Shown: positions 33,439-43,341 of the stretch, in pieces
How positions within the stretch are numbered: position 1 is the first letter of the stretch
Layout: each line of letters opens with the position of its first letter
Notes under the pieces: model-generated
What the model was told of the DNA's origin: nothing
Database searches by the model: none
What the model saw: the letters and a program-made list of their open reading frames with translations, nothing else
Source: Treponema primitia ZAS-1
GTDB lineage: Bacteria > Spirochaetota > Spirochaetia > Treponematales > Breznakiellaceae
Direction: 5' to 3'
Length of the DNA: 64,000 nt
Assembly (NCBI RefSeq): GCF_000297095.1
Contig: NZ_AEEA01000056.1
Location: 49,905 to 113,904 of the forward strand
Translations under genes and position numbers: made by a program

Positions 33439-34248
33439 TTATTTATCCATCAAAATGTCCGCAAGGCCAAAAGAATAAAATGGGGCATCGAAGATATGTA
33501 TCTTTTTATGCTTTTTGCTGATTGAGCCGTCAATGATGCCCTCTGCGCAGGCGATCAGATCGGGCAGCACCTGGGGATCGAGCGGATCCTTGTCACAATG
33601 CCCGCCATACATGGCTTCGAAAGCGCCATCCCGTCTCATCGCCGCGATTTGTTTTGCCTTTCCTAAAAATATACGGGCCGCATCCACGGGGGATGGTGCA
33701 TCTATCCAAAGCAGAAAAATGGGATTTAAAGCGTCACCGGAAAATAAAAGATGGTTTTTTCTGTCCAGGAAAACTATTGAACCGGCGGTATGGCCGGGTA
33801 CTTCCAGTGTTTCAATTATTCTGTCTCCAAGATCAAAGGTATGTCCACCGCAGATAGGAATCATTTTAGGCAGAGGGCCGTCAACAATATCGGAAAGGGA
33901 AAATCCCGGTCTATCACCCGCCCCGTACCGTTCAAGTATTTTGGCTGCGTAATCCTGCTTGTTCTCCAGGGTGGGATTAACCATTGCAATATCATCAGGG
34001 TGAATAAAAAGCTGGGGAAACTGTATGCACCCCCCGGTATGGTCATTATGCCCGTGGGTCGCCGCCACATCGTAGGGTTTACCGGTCAGTTTCTCCACCA
34101 GGGCGCGTAAATCGGCAACCCCGGTACCAGTATCAATCAGCAGGGATCGTTCTGTGCCTTCCAGCAAATACTGGGTATCCAGACCAAATTCATCAATAAG
34201 CCAGGTATGGCTGGTGATTTTATGCACACCATGATTTGTATTGACCAA
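33439..34248 (-). CDS. Metallo-beta-lactamase-fold hydrolase
   Basis: 269 residues from TTG 34248, with GGAG 8 bases upstream. Metal motif THGHNDHTGG (about 64-73) and PGHTAGS (about 151-157) with a later GGHCD (about 216) define the fold. It resembles glyoxalase-II-like hydrolases but has an extended C-terminus. The substrate is unknown. It stands alone between the M16 fossil and a divergent two-component system. Confidence 0.85.
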   Translation of the reverse strand: MVNTNHGVHKITSHTWLIDEFGLDTQYLLEGTERSLLIDTGTGVADLRALVEKLTGKPYDVAATHGHNDHTGGCIQFPQLFIHPDDIAMVNPTLENKQDYAAKILERYGAGDRPGFSLSDIVDGPLPKMIPICGGHTFDLGDRIIETLEVPGHTAGSIVFLDRKNHLLFSGDALNPIFLLWIDAPSPVDAARIFLGKAKQIAAMRRDGAFEAMYGGHCDKDPLDPQVLPDLIACAEGIIDGSISKKHKKIHIFDAPFYSFGLADILMDK

Positions 34249-34322
34249 AGCAGTATCTCCATGTACTATGTTATAAACATACTATATCATTGTTTCGATG
34301 ATTATGTAAAGAAGCGAAACCG

Positions 34323-35822
34323 GTGTTTTATATTATCATCTCACTATTCATATTTTCGGTAGTTCTTTTGATAATGGAATATCAAAACCGATATTGTTGG
34401 CTTTTTGTCATTATGGTCATGGGAATGGCAATCGCGTTCTTTTCCATCTCCCTCCATCTTACCAAGTTCGGAAATTATTATTATAGCTTTAGCCCCATAT
34501 TCAAGCTTGATTATTCAATTTTTTCTTACGTGGGAACAAGCTTTAAGCTGCCCCTCGCCACCATTGCACGGCTCATGAATATCGGTATTGCCCTGTATCT
34601 CCTGGCGGTTCCCCTTTTTGTCTATGAATTTACCAACACCAATGAACATAATAGTAAAAGAATTACATTCTTGCTTGCCATGGTGATTTATAATTTGCTC
34701 TTCTACGATCCTATAACTGCTTATTTTGCATATATCAGTTTTAACAGCATTTCTGTATCGCCTTTTTTCTCAAAATGTATTTACATTCTGCACCAATTCA
34801 ACCGGATCTGGCTATTGGTATACCTCTTTTATCCTGTTTATATTTTATCCAAATATGTAATTACGAATACAATACCCTTTATCCGGCGGCAGCTCGTTCT
34901 GCTGGCAATTTGCCTTGGGATTATGAATCTTTTATTTTACAGCGTATTTTTCCTTGGTCCCTTAATGATGTCTCCGGAAAAGGCATTCGCCACAGGATTC
35001 TGGATATTTGAGAATATCCAGGTATTCTACCGGTATTACCTTATCATTCCCCTACTGACCGTATTTGTTCTGCTGTTTACCCTATTATTACTGCTCAATT
35101 ACCGCCTCGGAAGCCTTATCACTGTTTTCACGGACAGAAAAATACAACGAAATATAAATCGCATGAATGAATTTTTAAGTGATACCCTGCATTCCCAAAA
35201 GAACCTGCTTTTCAGCATCAATATCCTGGCAAAGGAATCATTTACGGACACCTATAATGAAGCGGCAGGGAAAATCGTGGAATTGACCGAATCCTCACTG
35301 GTGCAAACTTCGCAAATGCTTGAAACCCTGCGGAGTATCCGCTATCAATTCAAAAAAAACAACCTGCTTGAGGCAATAAATGAGGCGTTGGACAAAAGCG
35401 CTCCATATATTAAACAACAGGGAATAAAAATCCTTTTTAAAAAGGAGGTTTACGATCAGGATCTTTTAGTTTTTCGTTTTGACTACTTTCATATTGTGCG
35501 TGTACTGGTTAATCTTTTTGACAATGCGGCGGAAGCCATTGCGGGTACAAACCGGGAATCCGGGTTTATACGTATAGATATTGCCGCCCTGTTTCAATGG
35601 GTATTTATCATTATTGAGGATAATGGCATGGGTATCAAAAAAACAGCCTTAAAAAGCCTGTTTAAGCCTTTTAGCAGCACTAAATCGGGTAAATTAAACT
35701 GGGGGCTCGGGCTCTCGTACGCCTACAAAATTATCAAGGCCCACTGGGGGCAGTTACGGGTTGAAAGCACATACGGCGGGGGAACCATTATACAAATCAT
35801 GCTTCCCAGATCAAAGAAGTAA
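34323..35822 (+). CDS. Membrane-bound sensor histidine kinase
   Basis: 499 residues from GTG 34323 behind an AAAGAAG stretch. About seven membrane spans occupy the first 260 residues. A linker with coiled-coil character (about 270-345) leads into a HATPase domain: NLFDNAAEAI (N-box, about 398-407), DNGMGIKKTALKSLFKPF and GLGLSYAYKI. A canonical HisKA His motif is not obvious; His at SDTLHSQKNL (about 288-297) is the candidate phosphorylation site. It pairs with the response regulator 10 bp downstream, and a sugar ABC operon is convergent to them. Confidence 0.85.
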   Translation: MFYIIISLFIFSVVLLIMEYQNRYCWLFVIMVMGMAIAFFSISLHLTKFGNYYYSFSPIFKLDYSIFSYVGTSFKLPLATIARLMNIGIALYLLAVPLFVYEFTNTNEHNSKRITFLLAMVIYNLLFYDPITAYFAYISFNSISVSPFFSKCIYILHQFNRIWLLVYLFYPVYILSKYVITNTIPFIRRQLVLLAICLGIMNLLFYSVFFLGPLMMSPEKAFATGFWIFENIQVFYRYYLIIPLLTVFVLLFTLLLLLNYRLGSLITVFTDRKIQRNINRMNEFLSDTLHSQKNLLFSINILAKESFTDTYNEAAGKIVELTESSLVQTSQMLETLRSIRYQFKKNNLLEAINEALDKSAPYIKQQGIKILFKKEVYDQDLLVFRFDYFHIVRVLVNLFDNAAEAIAGTNRESGFIRIDIAALFQWVFIIIEDNGMGIKKTALKSLFKPFSSTKSGKLNWGLGLSYAYKIIKAHWGQLRVESTYGGGTIIQIMLPRSKK

Positions 35823-35832
35823 GGGGGAAACT

Positions 35833-36510
35833 ATGCCTATTCGTATTATCATCGCAGAAGATTCTTCGGAAATCCGTAATTATTTCAACAAAATAATCCA
35901 AAGCGAAGCGGATATGGAAGTTGCCGCCTTGGCGGCAAGCGGTGCGGAAGCGGTAGAAAAGGCCCTGCTCATAAAGCCCGACATCATACTGATGGACATA
36001 CAAATGGAAAGCAGGACCGATGGTATCGAAGCAATCGCTAAAATACACGGAAAAGAACCGGCTATAAAAGCAATTGTCCTGACCATTCACAGCCGGGACG
36101 ATCTTTTGTACCAGGCGTATGCTGCGGGGGCGATGGATTATATCATCAAAACAAACGATGTTGCTGATGTGTTAACTTCCATCCGCGCGGTTGCTTCAAA
36201 CAGCCTGATGCTGCGGCCGGAAATCGCCAACAAAATAATGAGCGAAGCGCGGCGTATCCAGGAAACACAGGATCAAATGAAGGAAATCCTGCGGGTGATG
36301 ATGAAAATCACCAATACGGAATTTGAAATTATTAAACTTGCCTACGATGGATATTCATATAAGGATATAGCCACCCAGCGCCTGGTGGAAGAAACCACCA
36401 TCCGTTCGGAAATTTACTGGATTCTGAAAAAATTCAACAAAAACAAAATGAAAGATGTAATTAAATCACTAAAAGAGATTAATTTCTTTGAAACCTTTAA
36501 CTTGAATTAA
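35833..36510 (+). CDS. NarL/FixJ-type response regulator
   Basis: 225 residues from ATG 35833, with AAGGGGG at ideal spacing; longer starts lie inside the kinase gene. Receiver: AED at 8-10, phospho-acceptor Asp55 in LMDIQME, Lys in IIKTND near 106. The C-terminus has a LuxR-like helix-turn-helix, NTEFEIIKLAYDGYSYKDIA (about 159-178) with VEETTIRSEIYWILKKF. It is the partner of the membrane kinase and ends 9 bp from the convergent ABC permease. It may control that transporter, but no binding site was identified. Confidence 0.88.
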   Translation: MPIRIIIAEDSSEIRNYFNKIIQSEADMEVAALAASGAEAVEKALLIKPDIILMDIQMESRTDGIEAIAKIHGKEPAIKAIVLTIHSRDDLLYQAYAAGAMDYIIKTNDVADVLTSIRAVASNSLMLRPEIANKIMSEARRIQETQDQMKEILRVMMKITNTEFEIIKLAYDGYSYKDIATQRLVEETTIRSEIYWILKKFNKNKMKDVIKSLKEINFFETFNLN

Positions 36511-36518
36511 CCGGGTTC

Positions 36519-37379
36519 CTATCCTTTAACTGCGCCTTCGGTTAAGCCGTCAATGAAGAACCGGTTTAGAAATAAATATACAACTAACATAGGAATAATA
36601 GAAATACTAATCCCTGCAAGGGCGATATCCCAGGAAGAAGCGGCAATCCCGGTTGTCTTTAAATTGACAACTCCTACTACAAGAGGCATTCGAGCAGGTT
36701 TGGAAATAGTAAAAACATAGGGTAAAAGATAATCACTCCAGGCATCCCGAAAAGAGATAAGCCCGATAGTTGCGATCAAGGGCTTGGTAATAGGAAAAAT
36801 GATGGATGAAAATATTCGCGCAAAACTACAACCGTCTATACGCGCCGCCTCATCGAGCTCCTTGGGAATTTGATTAATAAAACTTGTGGCAAGAAACGCC
36901 TGCGTAGCGTTCATGCCAAACACATGAATTACGATAACCCCCCAAAGGGTACCGTTTAATTTCAGCATTTTCGCAAGCCCCAGCTGGGGGTATAAACTCA
37001 TAGCGCCGATAGATATAAAAAGGGAGGCCAGCACCATACCGTACACAATTTTACTGAATTTGGTAGTTCCCCGGGAAAATATATAACCTTCCACCGTGGC
37101 AGTTGCAATCGACCCCAGGACGATAAAGAGACTCATATAAAGACTGTTATAAGTGTACCGTGAAAAATTGGCCAGTTTCCAGGCCTTTGAATAATTTTCA
37201 AAATGCCAAACCTTCGGCAAAAGCCCCACGCCGCCCACCATAATTTCCGAATTGGTTTTAAAGGAATCGAGGACAATATACAAAATGGGAAAGAGGCATA
37301 TAAATGTCATCAGGATGAGAAATACATAAATACAAATTCTGGCAGGCCGTATGCTGATTTTCATCTGTTTTTTCTCCAT
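36519..37379 (-). CDS. ABC sugar transporter permease, MalG type
   Basis: 286 residues from ATG 37379, which lies directly after the stop of the upstream permease gene with AAGGA at workable spacing. Six membrane spans. The family coupling motif, seen as EAARIDGCSFARIFSSIIFPITKPL (about 190-214), contacts the ATPase. It belongs to the MalFG-type carbohydrate uptake family. No ATP-binding subunit is in this operon, so a shared MsmX-like ATPase elsewhere is probable. Confidence 0.93.
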   Translation of the reverse strand: MEKKQMKISIRPARICIYVFLILMTFICLFPILYIVLDSFKTNSEIMVGGVGLLPKVWHFENYSKAWKLANFSRYTYNSLYMSLFIVLGSIATATVEGYIFSRGTTKFSKIVYGMVLASLFISIGAMSLYPQLGLAKMLKLNGTLWGVIVIHVFGMNATQAFLATSFINQIPKELDEAARIDGCSFARIFSSIIFPITKPLIATIGLISFRDAWSDYLLPYVFTISKPARMPLVVGVVNLKTTGIAASSWDIALAGISISIIPMLVVYLFLNRFFIDGLTEGAVKG

Positions 37380-37380
37380 C

Positions 37381-38301
37381 CTAAACATCCTTCATTTTTT
37401 GTGAGTTTTTAAGATATATGACCGTTAAAATCCCCAAAATTACCGCAGTAATTATTGACAATGCGGAGCCATACCCATAGGACATTCTGGCGCTATTACT
37501 GCCGTATCCGAAGAAAAATTTAAAAATATAGGTCATCACTGCTTCGGTCTGGCCTCCGGGCTGCCCGTTGGTCATAACCAGCAGTAAATCGGTTATTTTC
37601 ATAGTACCGAGCAGGCTGAGTAATATAATAACTTGCATTACCGGGGCCAACAACGGAATAGTTATATAGAAAAACTGTTTTAGGCCGGAAGCGCCGTCGA
37701 GCATGGAGCATTCATAAAGTTCTTTGGGAATATTCTGAAGCCCCATAAGAAAATATATCATGTTAAGGCCGAAAGTTGACCAGATTGAAACCACCAACAC
37801 TACGTTTAACGACATAAAGCGGGTGCCGAACCAGTTAATATTTTCTTTTATTAATCCCAGAAATGACAAAAAAGCATTTACCATACCGTTATAGGCGCTG
37901 AACAAGATCGTAAAAACAAGGCCGATAACCGCAACGCTAAATACGGTAGGTAGAAAAAATACAACACGGAAAAAAGAACTGCCCTTTACTTTTTTATTCA
38001 CAAAAAAAGCCAATGCCAGGGCAAGTGGTAACTCAATAACCAGTTTCATCACGGCAAGGTAAAATGTATTGATCAGGGCTAACCAAAATTTATTGTCCCT
38101 GGTAAGAGCCCGGATGAAATTTTCAAATCCAATATAGATGGGAGCCCCGTAGCCGCCGTAATCATACAATGCCCACCGGAGCACCCATAATATCGGATAG
38201 ACCACAAACATAAGAAAACCAATAAACATAGGGAGCAGCATGAGGATTTCCTGGGTTTTACCAACCGCATCATAATTCCGCTTTCGTAAAATTTTAGCCA
38301 T
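37381..38301 (-). CDS. ABC sugar transporter permease, MalF type
   Basis: 306 residues from the second in-frame ATG (38301), seven bases from GGAGG; the first ATG (38307) is too close to that site. Six membrane spans. The coupling loop is seen as YECSMLDGASGLKQFFYITIPLLAP (about 203-227). It forms the channel pair with the MalG-type protein and lies 18 bp after the binding-protein gene. Confidence 0.93.
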   Translation of the reverse strand: MAKILRKRNYDAVGKTQEILMLLPMFIGFLMFVVYPILWVLRWALYDYGGYGAPIYIGFENFIRALTRDNKFWLALINTFYLAVMKLVIELPLALALAFFVNKKVKGSSFFRVVFFLPTVFSVAVIGLVFTILFSAYNGMVNAFLSFLGLIKENINWFGTRFMSLNVVLVVSIWSTFGLNMIYFLMGLQNIPKELYECSMLDGASGLKQFFYITIPLLAPVMQVIILLSLLGTMKITDLLLVMTNGQPGGQTEAVMTYIFKFFFGYGSNSARMSYGYGSALSIITAVILGILTVIYLKNSQKMKDV

Positions 38302-38319
38302 CCTCATGCCTCCGCTGTG

Positions 38320-39693
38320 TTATTTATTGATTTTGAAAGCTGCTTCTACGCTTGGGTCAATAAAGTCCGCCCGCTTGATAATACCCCGGCTTACTGCCTG
38401 TGCAAAGGCGGCGTCATAGCGCCGGTCAAGATCGGCAAGAGCTGCGGCAGGTTCCGCCTGCAGAAGGCAAAGCTTGGAAAACACCGTGTAGTAATCATCG
38501 CCTTCGACAGAGAACATCTCATCAGGAATGGTTCCTTTTAAGACCGTATTGGCGCCGATTTCCGCAAAAGCGTTCCACTGCCGCCTGACCGGAGGCTTTG
38601 CGGATTGAGAAATTTTGGGATTAATCGGGATGTCCTTACCTGAGGTATACAATTCTTCACGCAGAGACTGGGAACAAATCACCTTATACACTTCCGCAAC
38701 TTCATTGAGAATGCCCCGATCTTTTGCCTGTTGGCTTACCGCATACAGCGCGCCAATAACCGCCTGTCCTTTATACGCATTGTTAAGATCCTGTACCGGT
38801 ACGGGTGATTCCTCCCACTGGGCTTTCACCGGGAACTGATCGTAAAAAACGCCTACATTGAATGAACCGGAACCCATGATCATACCAATATTTCCCTCGG
38901 CAAACTGAGCGCGGAGCGCATCATCACTCAGGGTTTCCGCACCAGGGAACATGGCGCCGGCCTTGACAAGGCGTTGAATCATTTGAAAGAAAGGCGTGAG
39001 CCTGCTGAACACATATTTGCCATTGGTAAAATCCCATTGGAAACTACCGATAGAAGGGGTAGCGCTGACCATGATGTAGAATTCTCTGAAGTAATCCCAC
39101 TGTACCGGCAGCGCGAAACCGTACACCTTCCCCGGATCAAGTTTGCTTATGGCAATCGCGGCGCGTTCAAATTCATCCCAGGTTTTAGGAGGAGCGTTAA
39201 ACCCGGCCCGGCGCAGTAAATCGGTATTAGTAATCTGGCCGAAACACTGCTGATTAAGGGGAATTGCATAGGGAACACCGCCAAAAGTGGAAAGATTTTC
39301 CTTAAAATACGGGGTGTATTCATCTATAACACTCTTGAAATTCGGCAATTCGGTCACTGGAATGATCTTCTTATTGGCAATTAATGACGGAATACGGTCA
39401 TTTGCCTTGAAGAGTTCGGGAATCTCATCGGCCTGGGACGCTATGTCCAGAACTTGGGCATAATCTCCGCCGTATACCGTATATTCAATACGGATATTTT
39501 TTTGCGCACCCTCGCCTGCATTCCACGCATCAATGGCCTTTACATACTCATCCTTATTGTGGGCATCATTTGACCAGACCCGGACAACCGTTGGCCCTTT
39601 ACTTGCCTGGCTGCCTCCGTTTGCAAATAGACCGCTTCCTGCCAAAAGGGCAAGACCTAGAACTGAAAAAAGAATTTTCATCCTTTTCATCAC
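38320..39693 (-). CDS. Extracellular solute-binding protein, family 1 (sugar ABC)
   Basis: 457 residues. N-terminal signal peptide ends near GSGLFA-NGGSQ; no lipobox Cys is present, so it is probably a soluble periplasmic protein or uses a non-standard anchor. The body fits family-1 sugar-binding proteins (VVRVWSNDAHNKDEY at the first strand; IPVTELPNF; WDEFERAA). It starts the operon with two permeases. Binding specificity cannot be told from sequence. Confidence 0.92.
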   Translation of the reverse strand: MMKRMKILFSVLGLALLAGSGLFANGGSQASKGPTVVRVWSNDAHNKDEYVKAIDAWNAGEGAQKNIRIEYTVYGGDYAQVLDIASQADEIPELFKANDRIPSLIANKKIIPVTELPNFKSVIDEYTPYFKENLSTFGGVPYAIPLNQQCFGQITNTDLLRRAGFNAPPKTWDEFERAAIAISKLDPGKVYGFALPVQWDYFREFYIMVSATPSIGSFQWDFTNGKYVFSRLTPFFQMIQRLVKAGAMFPGAETLSDDALRAQFAEGNIGMIMGSGSFNVGVFYDQFPVKAQWEESPVPVQDLNNAYKGQAVIGALYAVSQQAKDRGILNEVAEVYKVICSQSLREELYTSGKDIPINPKISQSAKPPVRRQWNAFAEIGANTVLKGTIPDEMFSVEGDDYYTVFSKLCLLQAEPAAALADLDRRYDAAFAQAVSRGIIKRADFIDPSVEAAFKINK

Positions 39694-39863
39694 TTTTCCT
39701 CCAATTAAATTGATTAAGATGAGTCATGGTAAGTCCGGTTATGGGATTCCACAATATGAAATTTCTTAAACATTATTATATAAATCCCCCGGTTGTATCA
39801 TCTAAAAATCCTCCATACTTGACTCTAATTTGCCGAATATATTAGACTACAGTCCTATACCAT

Positions 39864-39935
39864 GCGGGAATAGCTCAGTGGTAGAGCGCGACCTTGCCAA
39901 GGTCGATGTCGCGGGTCCGACTCCCGTTTCCCGCT
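39864..39935 (+). tRNA. tRNA-Gly (GCC), copy 2
   Basis: 72-nt cloverleaf, identical to the tRNA-Gly at 32513-32584. A possible promoter (TTGACT at 39819-39824) lies 40 bp upstream with a weak -10. The tRNA is followed by its own copy of the tRNA-like repeat and then by the trigger-factor gene. Confidence 0.95.
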
Positions 39936-39958
39936 CGAAGGTTTTTTTTGCGGTACAG

Positions 39959-40041
39959 GCGGGAGTCGGGCCGTAAATCCATTCCTATCGACAAACGGAC
40001 CGAAGGGACGTATGGAGCGGGTCCGACTCCCGTTTCCCGCT
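39959..40041 (+). repeat. tRNA-Gly-linked tRNA-like repeat, copy B
   Basis: Homologue of copy A, 83 nt, beginning 23 bp after tRNA-Gly. CGGGAGTCGG (39960-39969) is the exact inverse of CCGACTCCCG (40023-40032), so a long outer helix is possible, competing with the tRNA-type T-arm. The internal hairpin 39995-40011 is ACG/CGT with GA/GA and CC/GG around GAA; versus copy A, two base pairs have changed on both sides. The 3' end (about 40015-40041) is identical to the tRNA-Gly T-arm plus acceptor strand. Confidence 0.72.
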
Positions 40042-40106
40042 CAATTTCAGAAAAAAATGCCTTTTTTACAAAAAAATGGTATATTTATCATAAGAAGAGG
40101 AATAAA

Positions 40107-41474
40107 GTGGCTATATCCAAGGAAATTACCCGGCTTGAACATTCCAGTGTAAAATTGACCGTTACGGTCGGCAAGGACGATGTCCGCACCCAGTACGATG
40201 AGCTTCTGTCCGGTTACAGCAAGAACCTGCAGATTCCGGGGTTTCGTAAGGGTAAGGCGCCCAGGGAGGTTCTGGAACGGAAAATCGGTTCCGCTATTAA
40301 AGAAGAAGCCCTGGGCCGTATTATCGAAAAATCGATTACCGACATTTTTGAAGATGAAAGCTTCCCCAAGGGTGATAAACCCCTCCCCTATTCCACCCCC
40401 CAGGTCGGGGAGGAACCGGTCTTTAGCCTCGATTCGGACCTGAATTTCTCTGTAACCTACGATGTGCTGCCCGCGGTAAAGGTGGAAACCTGGAAGGGCC
40501 TTACGGTGGAGGCCCCCGACGCCGGCGTTACCGACGAAGATATAGGCCGGGAACTGGAGACCATCCGGGACCGGAACGCCATAGTCCAGGACAAGGACGA
40601 TGGCGCTGCGGCCCTGAAGGATGATGTGGTTACCGTGGATTACCAGGAACTTTCCGAAACCGGAGAGCCGGTGGACGCAACCAAACGGGAAGATTTCGTT
40701 TTTACCCTCGGTTCGGGGTATAACCTGTACAAGTTTGACGATGAAGTTACCGGAATGAAGAAAGGGGAAACCAAGGATATCGTAAAGACCTATCCTGAAG
40801 ATTTTACCGATAAGGACCTGGCGGGGAAAACTATAAAACTTCGCATTACCCTGACGGCCCTGAAAAAGAAGATACTCCCCGCCCTGGACGACGATCTTGC
40901 CCAGGATGTGGATGAAAAATTCAAAACCCTGGATGATCTCAAGGCCAATATTACGGAACGGCTTACCAAGAACCTTGATAAGCGGCTGCGGGATATTACC
41001 CTGAACAATCTTCTGGAAAAGATTATGGAAAGTGTTCCGGTGGAGATTCCCGAATCCATGGTCCGTATAGAGCTTGATTCCCGGTGGCGGAACCTGGCCC
41101 GGCGCTTTAATACCACCCCGGAGGATCTCCTTAAAATCATGGGCGCTTCGGGAAAGACACCGGAGGAAATCACCGCCGAGTGGCGGCCCGATGTGCTTAA
41201 GGCTCTCCATAGTCGGCTCATTGTTGAATCTTTGATGGAAGAGCTTGGCCTTGAGGCGACCGACGATGATGTGGAGAAGGAATTTGAAAACCTGGCAGTC
41301 GAAACCGTCTCACCGGTGGAGGATATAAAGAAATACTACGAACAGGACAATATGCGGGCATATTTGAAAGAAGATATCAAAGAACGTAAGCTTTTTGACG
41401 TTATGCTTGCCGAAAATACTATAAAGAAGGGCAAGAAGGAAAAGTACCTGGATCTTGTAAGTAATAATGGGTGA
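40107..41474 (+). CDS. tig: Trigger factor (ribosome-associated chaperone and peptidyl-prolyl isomerase)
   Basis: 455 residues from GTG 40107, with AGAAGAGG at 40093-40100; the longer open frame before it runs through the tRNA-Gly repeat and is not coding. The ribosome-binding signature is seen as IPGFRKGKAP (about 43-52). The FKBP-type isomerase domain is near 150-245, followed by the helical chaperone arms. It binds nascent chains at the ribosome exit. It heads the tig-clpP-clpX-lon cluster, and its stop overlaps the clpP ribosome site. Confidence 0.95.
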   Translation: MAISKEITRLEHSSVKLTVTVGKDDVRTQYDELLSGYSKNLQIPGFRKGKAPREVLERKIGSAIKEEALGRIIEKSITDIFEDESFPKGDKPLPYSTPQVGEEPVFSLDSDLNFSVTYDVLPAVKVETWKGLTVEAPDAGVTDEDIGRELETIRDRNAIVQDKDDGAAALKDDVVTVDYQELSETGEPVDATKREDFVFTLGSGYNLYKFDDEVTGMKKGETKDIVKTYPEDFTDKDLAGKTIKLRITLTALKKKILPALDDDLAQDVDEKFKTLDDLKANITERLTKNLDKRLRDITLNNLLEKIMESVPVEIPESMVRIELDSRWRNLARRFNTTPEDLLKIMGASGKTPEEITAEWRPDVLKALHSRLIVESLMEELGLEATDDDVEKEFENLAVETVSPVEDIKKYYEQDNMRAYLKEDIKERKLFDVMLAENTIKKGKKEKYLDLVSNNG

Positions 41475-41482
41475 TAAAAAAC

Positions 41483-42097
41483 ATGAATGAATATATGAAT
41501 AACCTGGTCCCCGTGGTGGTTGAACAAACCGGTATGGGGGAACGTTCCTACGATATCTATTCCCGGCTTCTCAAAGACCGGATTGTGTTTCTGGACGGGG
41601 AAATCAACGACCTCACCGCAGACTTGGTGGTAGCCCAGATGCTCTTCCTGGACGGCCAGGATACGGCGAAGGACATCAACCTGTACATCAATTCCCCGGG
41701 CGGTTCCGTAACCGCCGGTTTGGCTATCTACGATACCATGCAGTACCTCAAGGCGGATGTACAAACCATTTGCCTGGGCCAGGCCGCCAGCATGGCCGCC
41801 CTGATACTCACCGCGGGCGCCGCGGGGAAGCGCTTCGTGCTGCCCTCTGCCCGTGTGCTGATGCACCAGCCCTGGGGAGGCGCCCAGGGACAGGCCCGGG
41901 ATATTGGTATCCAGGCCCAGGAAATTATCAGGCTTAAAAAACTCACCATAGAATATTTTGCGAAACATACCGGGAAGGATCAGGGGCAGATTGCCCTTGA
42001 TATGGAACGGGATTTCTACATGCCCGCCCTGGACGCCGTAGCCTACGGCGTGGTGGATCGGGTCTTAACGAGGGAAAAAAATGGCGCGACTTCGTAA
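41483..42097 (+). CDS. clpP: ATP-dependent Clp protease proteolytic subunit
   Basis: 204 residues from ATG 41483, with GGGTGA at workable spacing. The catalytic residues are Ser103 in GQAASMA and His128 in LMHQPWGG, with Asp near 177. ClpP forms a double seven-mer chamber for protein breakdown and works with ClpX, encoded next. Its 3' end overlaps clpX by 17 bases, and it starts 8 bases after the trigger-factor gene. Confidence 0.97.
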   Translation: MNEYMNNLVPVVVEQTGMGERSYDIYSRLLKDRIVFLDGEINDLTADLVVAQMLFLDGQDTAKDINLYINSPGGSVTAGLAIYDTMQYLKADVQTICLGQAASMAALILTAGAAGKRFVLPSARVLMHQPWGGAQGQARDIGIQAQEIIRLKKLTIEYFAKHTGKDQGQIALDMERDFYMPALDAVAYGVVDRVLTREKNGATS

Positions 42098-43334
42098 CGG
42101 TTCCGGAGGCTATGAACGGTCTTGCTCTTTTTGCGGTAAGAGCGCCGATATGGCCCGGCGTCTCATCGCCGGCCCCAACGATGTATTTATCTGCGATGAA
42201 TGTGTGGAGGTGTGCCGGAAGATCCTCACCGACGAGGACCACGAGCTTTCTACCCAGTTTACCGGGGATATCCCCACTCCTAAGGAAATCAAGGCCTACC
42301 TGGATCTTTTTGTCATAGGCCAGGAAGCAACCAAGCGCGCCCTTTCCGTGGCGGTCTACAATCATTACAAACGTATAGCCAACCCCTCCAAAGAGCCGGA
42401 TGATGTGGAGATTGAAAAGTCCAATGTACTGCTCATCGGCCCCACGGGGACCGGGAAAACCCTGTTAGCCAAAACCCTGGCGAAAAAACTCAAGGTTCCC
42501 TTTGCCATCGTGGACGCCACCACCCTTACCGAGGCGGGCTATGTGGGTGAGGATGTGGAGAATATCCTCCTCAAGCTTATCCAGAACGCCGGTGGTAACA
42601 TTGCCGCCGCCGAACGGGGCATCGTTTACATCGACGAAATCGACAAGATCGCCCGGAAGGGCGAGAATATTTCTATCACCAGGGATGTGTCCGGGGAGGG
42701 TGTCCAGCAGGCGCTGCTCAAGATCATCGAAGGGACTATCGCTTCGGTGCCTCCCCAGGGCGGGCGGAAGCATCCCAACCAGGAGATGATCCGCATCGAT
42801 ACTACGGATATTCTCTTTATCTGCGGTGGGGCCTTTGTGGGGCTTGATAAGTACATCGAACAGCGGGTGGTTCAGCATCCCATGGGCTTTGGCGCGGATG
42901 TTAAGGACCGGACAGACCGGAACCTCAAGGAACTGTACGACGCCCTCCACCCGGATGACCTTATCCGTTTCGGCATGATCCCCGAGTTTATCGGCCGGCT
43001 GCCCATCACCGTGAGCCTCGAAGAGCTTAAGCGGGAAGACCTGCGGCGTATCATCACCGAGCCGCGTAACGCCATTGTCAAACAGTTCCAGGCTTCCATG
43101 GCCATTGATGAAGTAAAGCTTGAGTTTACCGAAGGCGCCATTGACGCCATAGCGGATACGGCGATCAAACAGAAAACCGGCGCCCGGGGTCTGCGGGCCA
43201 TTGTGGAACGGCTCATGACGGACGTTATGTTCGAACTGCCGTCCATGGAGGGGAGCAAACGGGTAGTGATCACCCAGGATGTGGTTGAAAAATCCGAACC
43301 CCCGGAAATCCATCCTGTCCAGAAATCTGCATGA
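42081..43334 (+). CDS. clpX: ATP-dependent Clp protease ATP-binding subunit ClpX
   Basis: 417 residues. The N-terminal zinc domain is complete (Cys15, Cys18, Cys38, Cys41). AAA+ features: GPTGTGKT (Walker A), VYIDEIDKIA (Walker B), GAR (sensor 2 region: KQKTGARGLRAI). It unfolds substrates and feeds them to ClpP. The start overlaps clpP; the ATG at 42081 is the family start. Confidence 0.97.
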   Translation: MARLRNGSGGYERSCSFCGKSADMARRLIAGPNDVFICDECVEVCRKILTDEDHELSTQFTGDIPTPKEIKAYLDLFVIGQEATKRALSVAVYNHYKRIANPSKEPDDVEIEKSNVLLIGPTGTGKTLLAKTLAKKLKVPFAIVDATTLTEAGYVGEDVENILLKLIQNAGGNIAAAERGIVYIDEIDKIARKGENISITRDVSGEGVQQALLKIIEGTIASVPPQGGRKHPNQEMIRIDTTDILFICGGAFVGLDKYIEQRVVQHPMGFGADVKDRTDRNLKELYDALHPDDLIRFGMIPEFIGRLPITVSLEELKREDLRRIITEPRNAIVKQFQASMAIDEVKLEFTEGAIDAIADTAIKQKTGARGLRAIVERLMTDVMFELPSMEGSKRVVITQDVVEKSEPPEIHPVQKSA

Positions 43335-43341
43335 GGAATTC

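Noticed and set aside
39894..40106. N-terminal extension of trigger factor
   Set aside because: The extension would run through tRNA-Gly and the tRNA-like repeat; GTG 40107 has a proper ribosome site and gives the family N-terminus.
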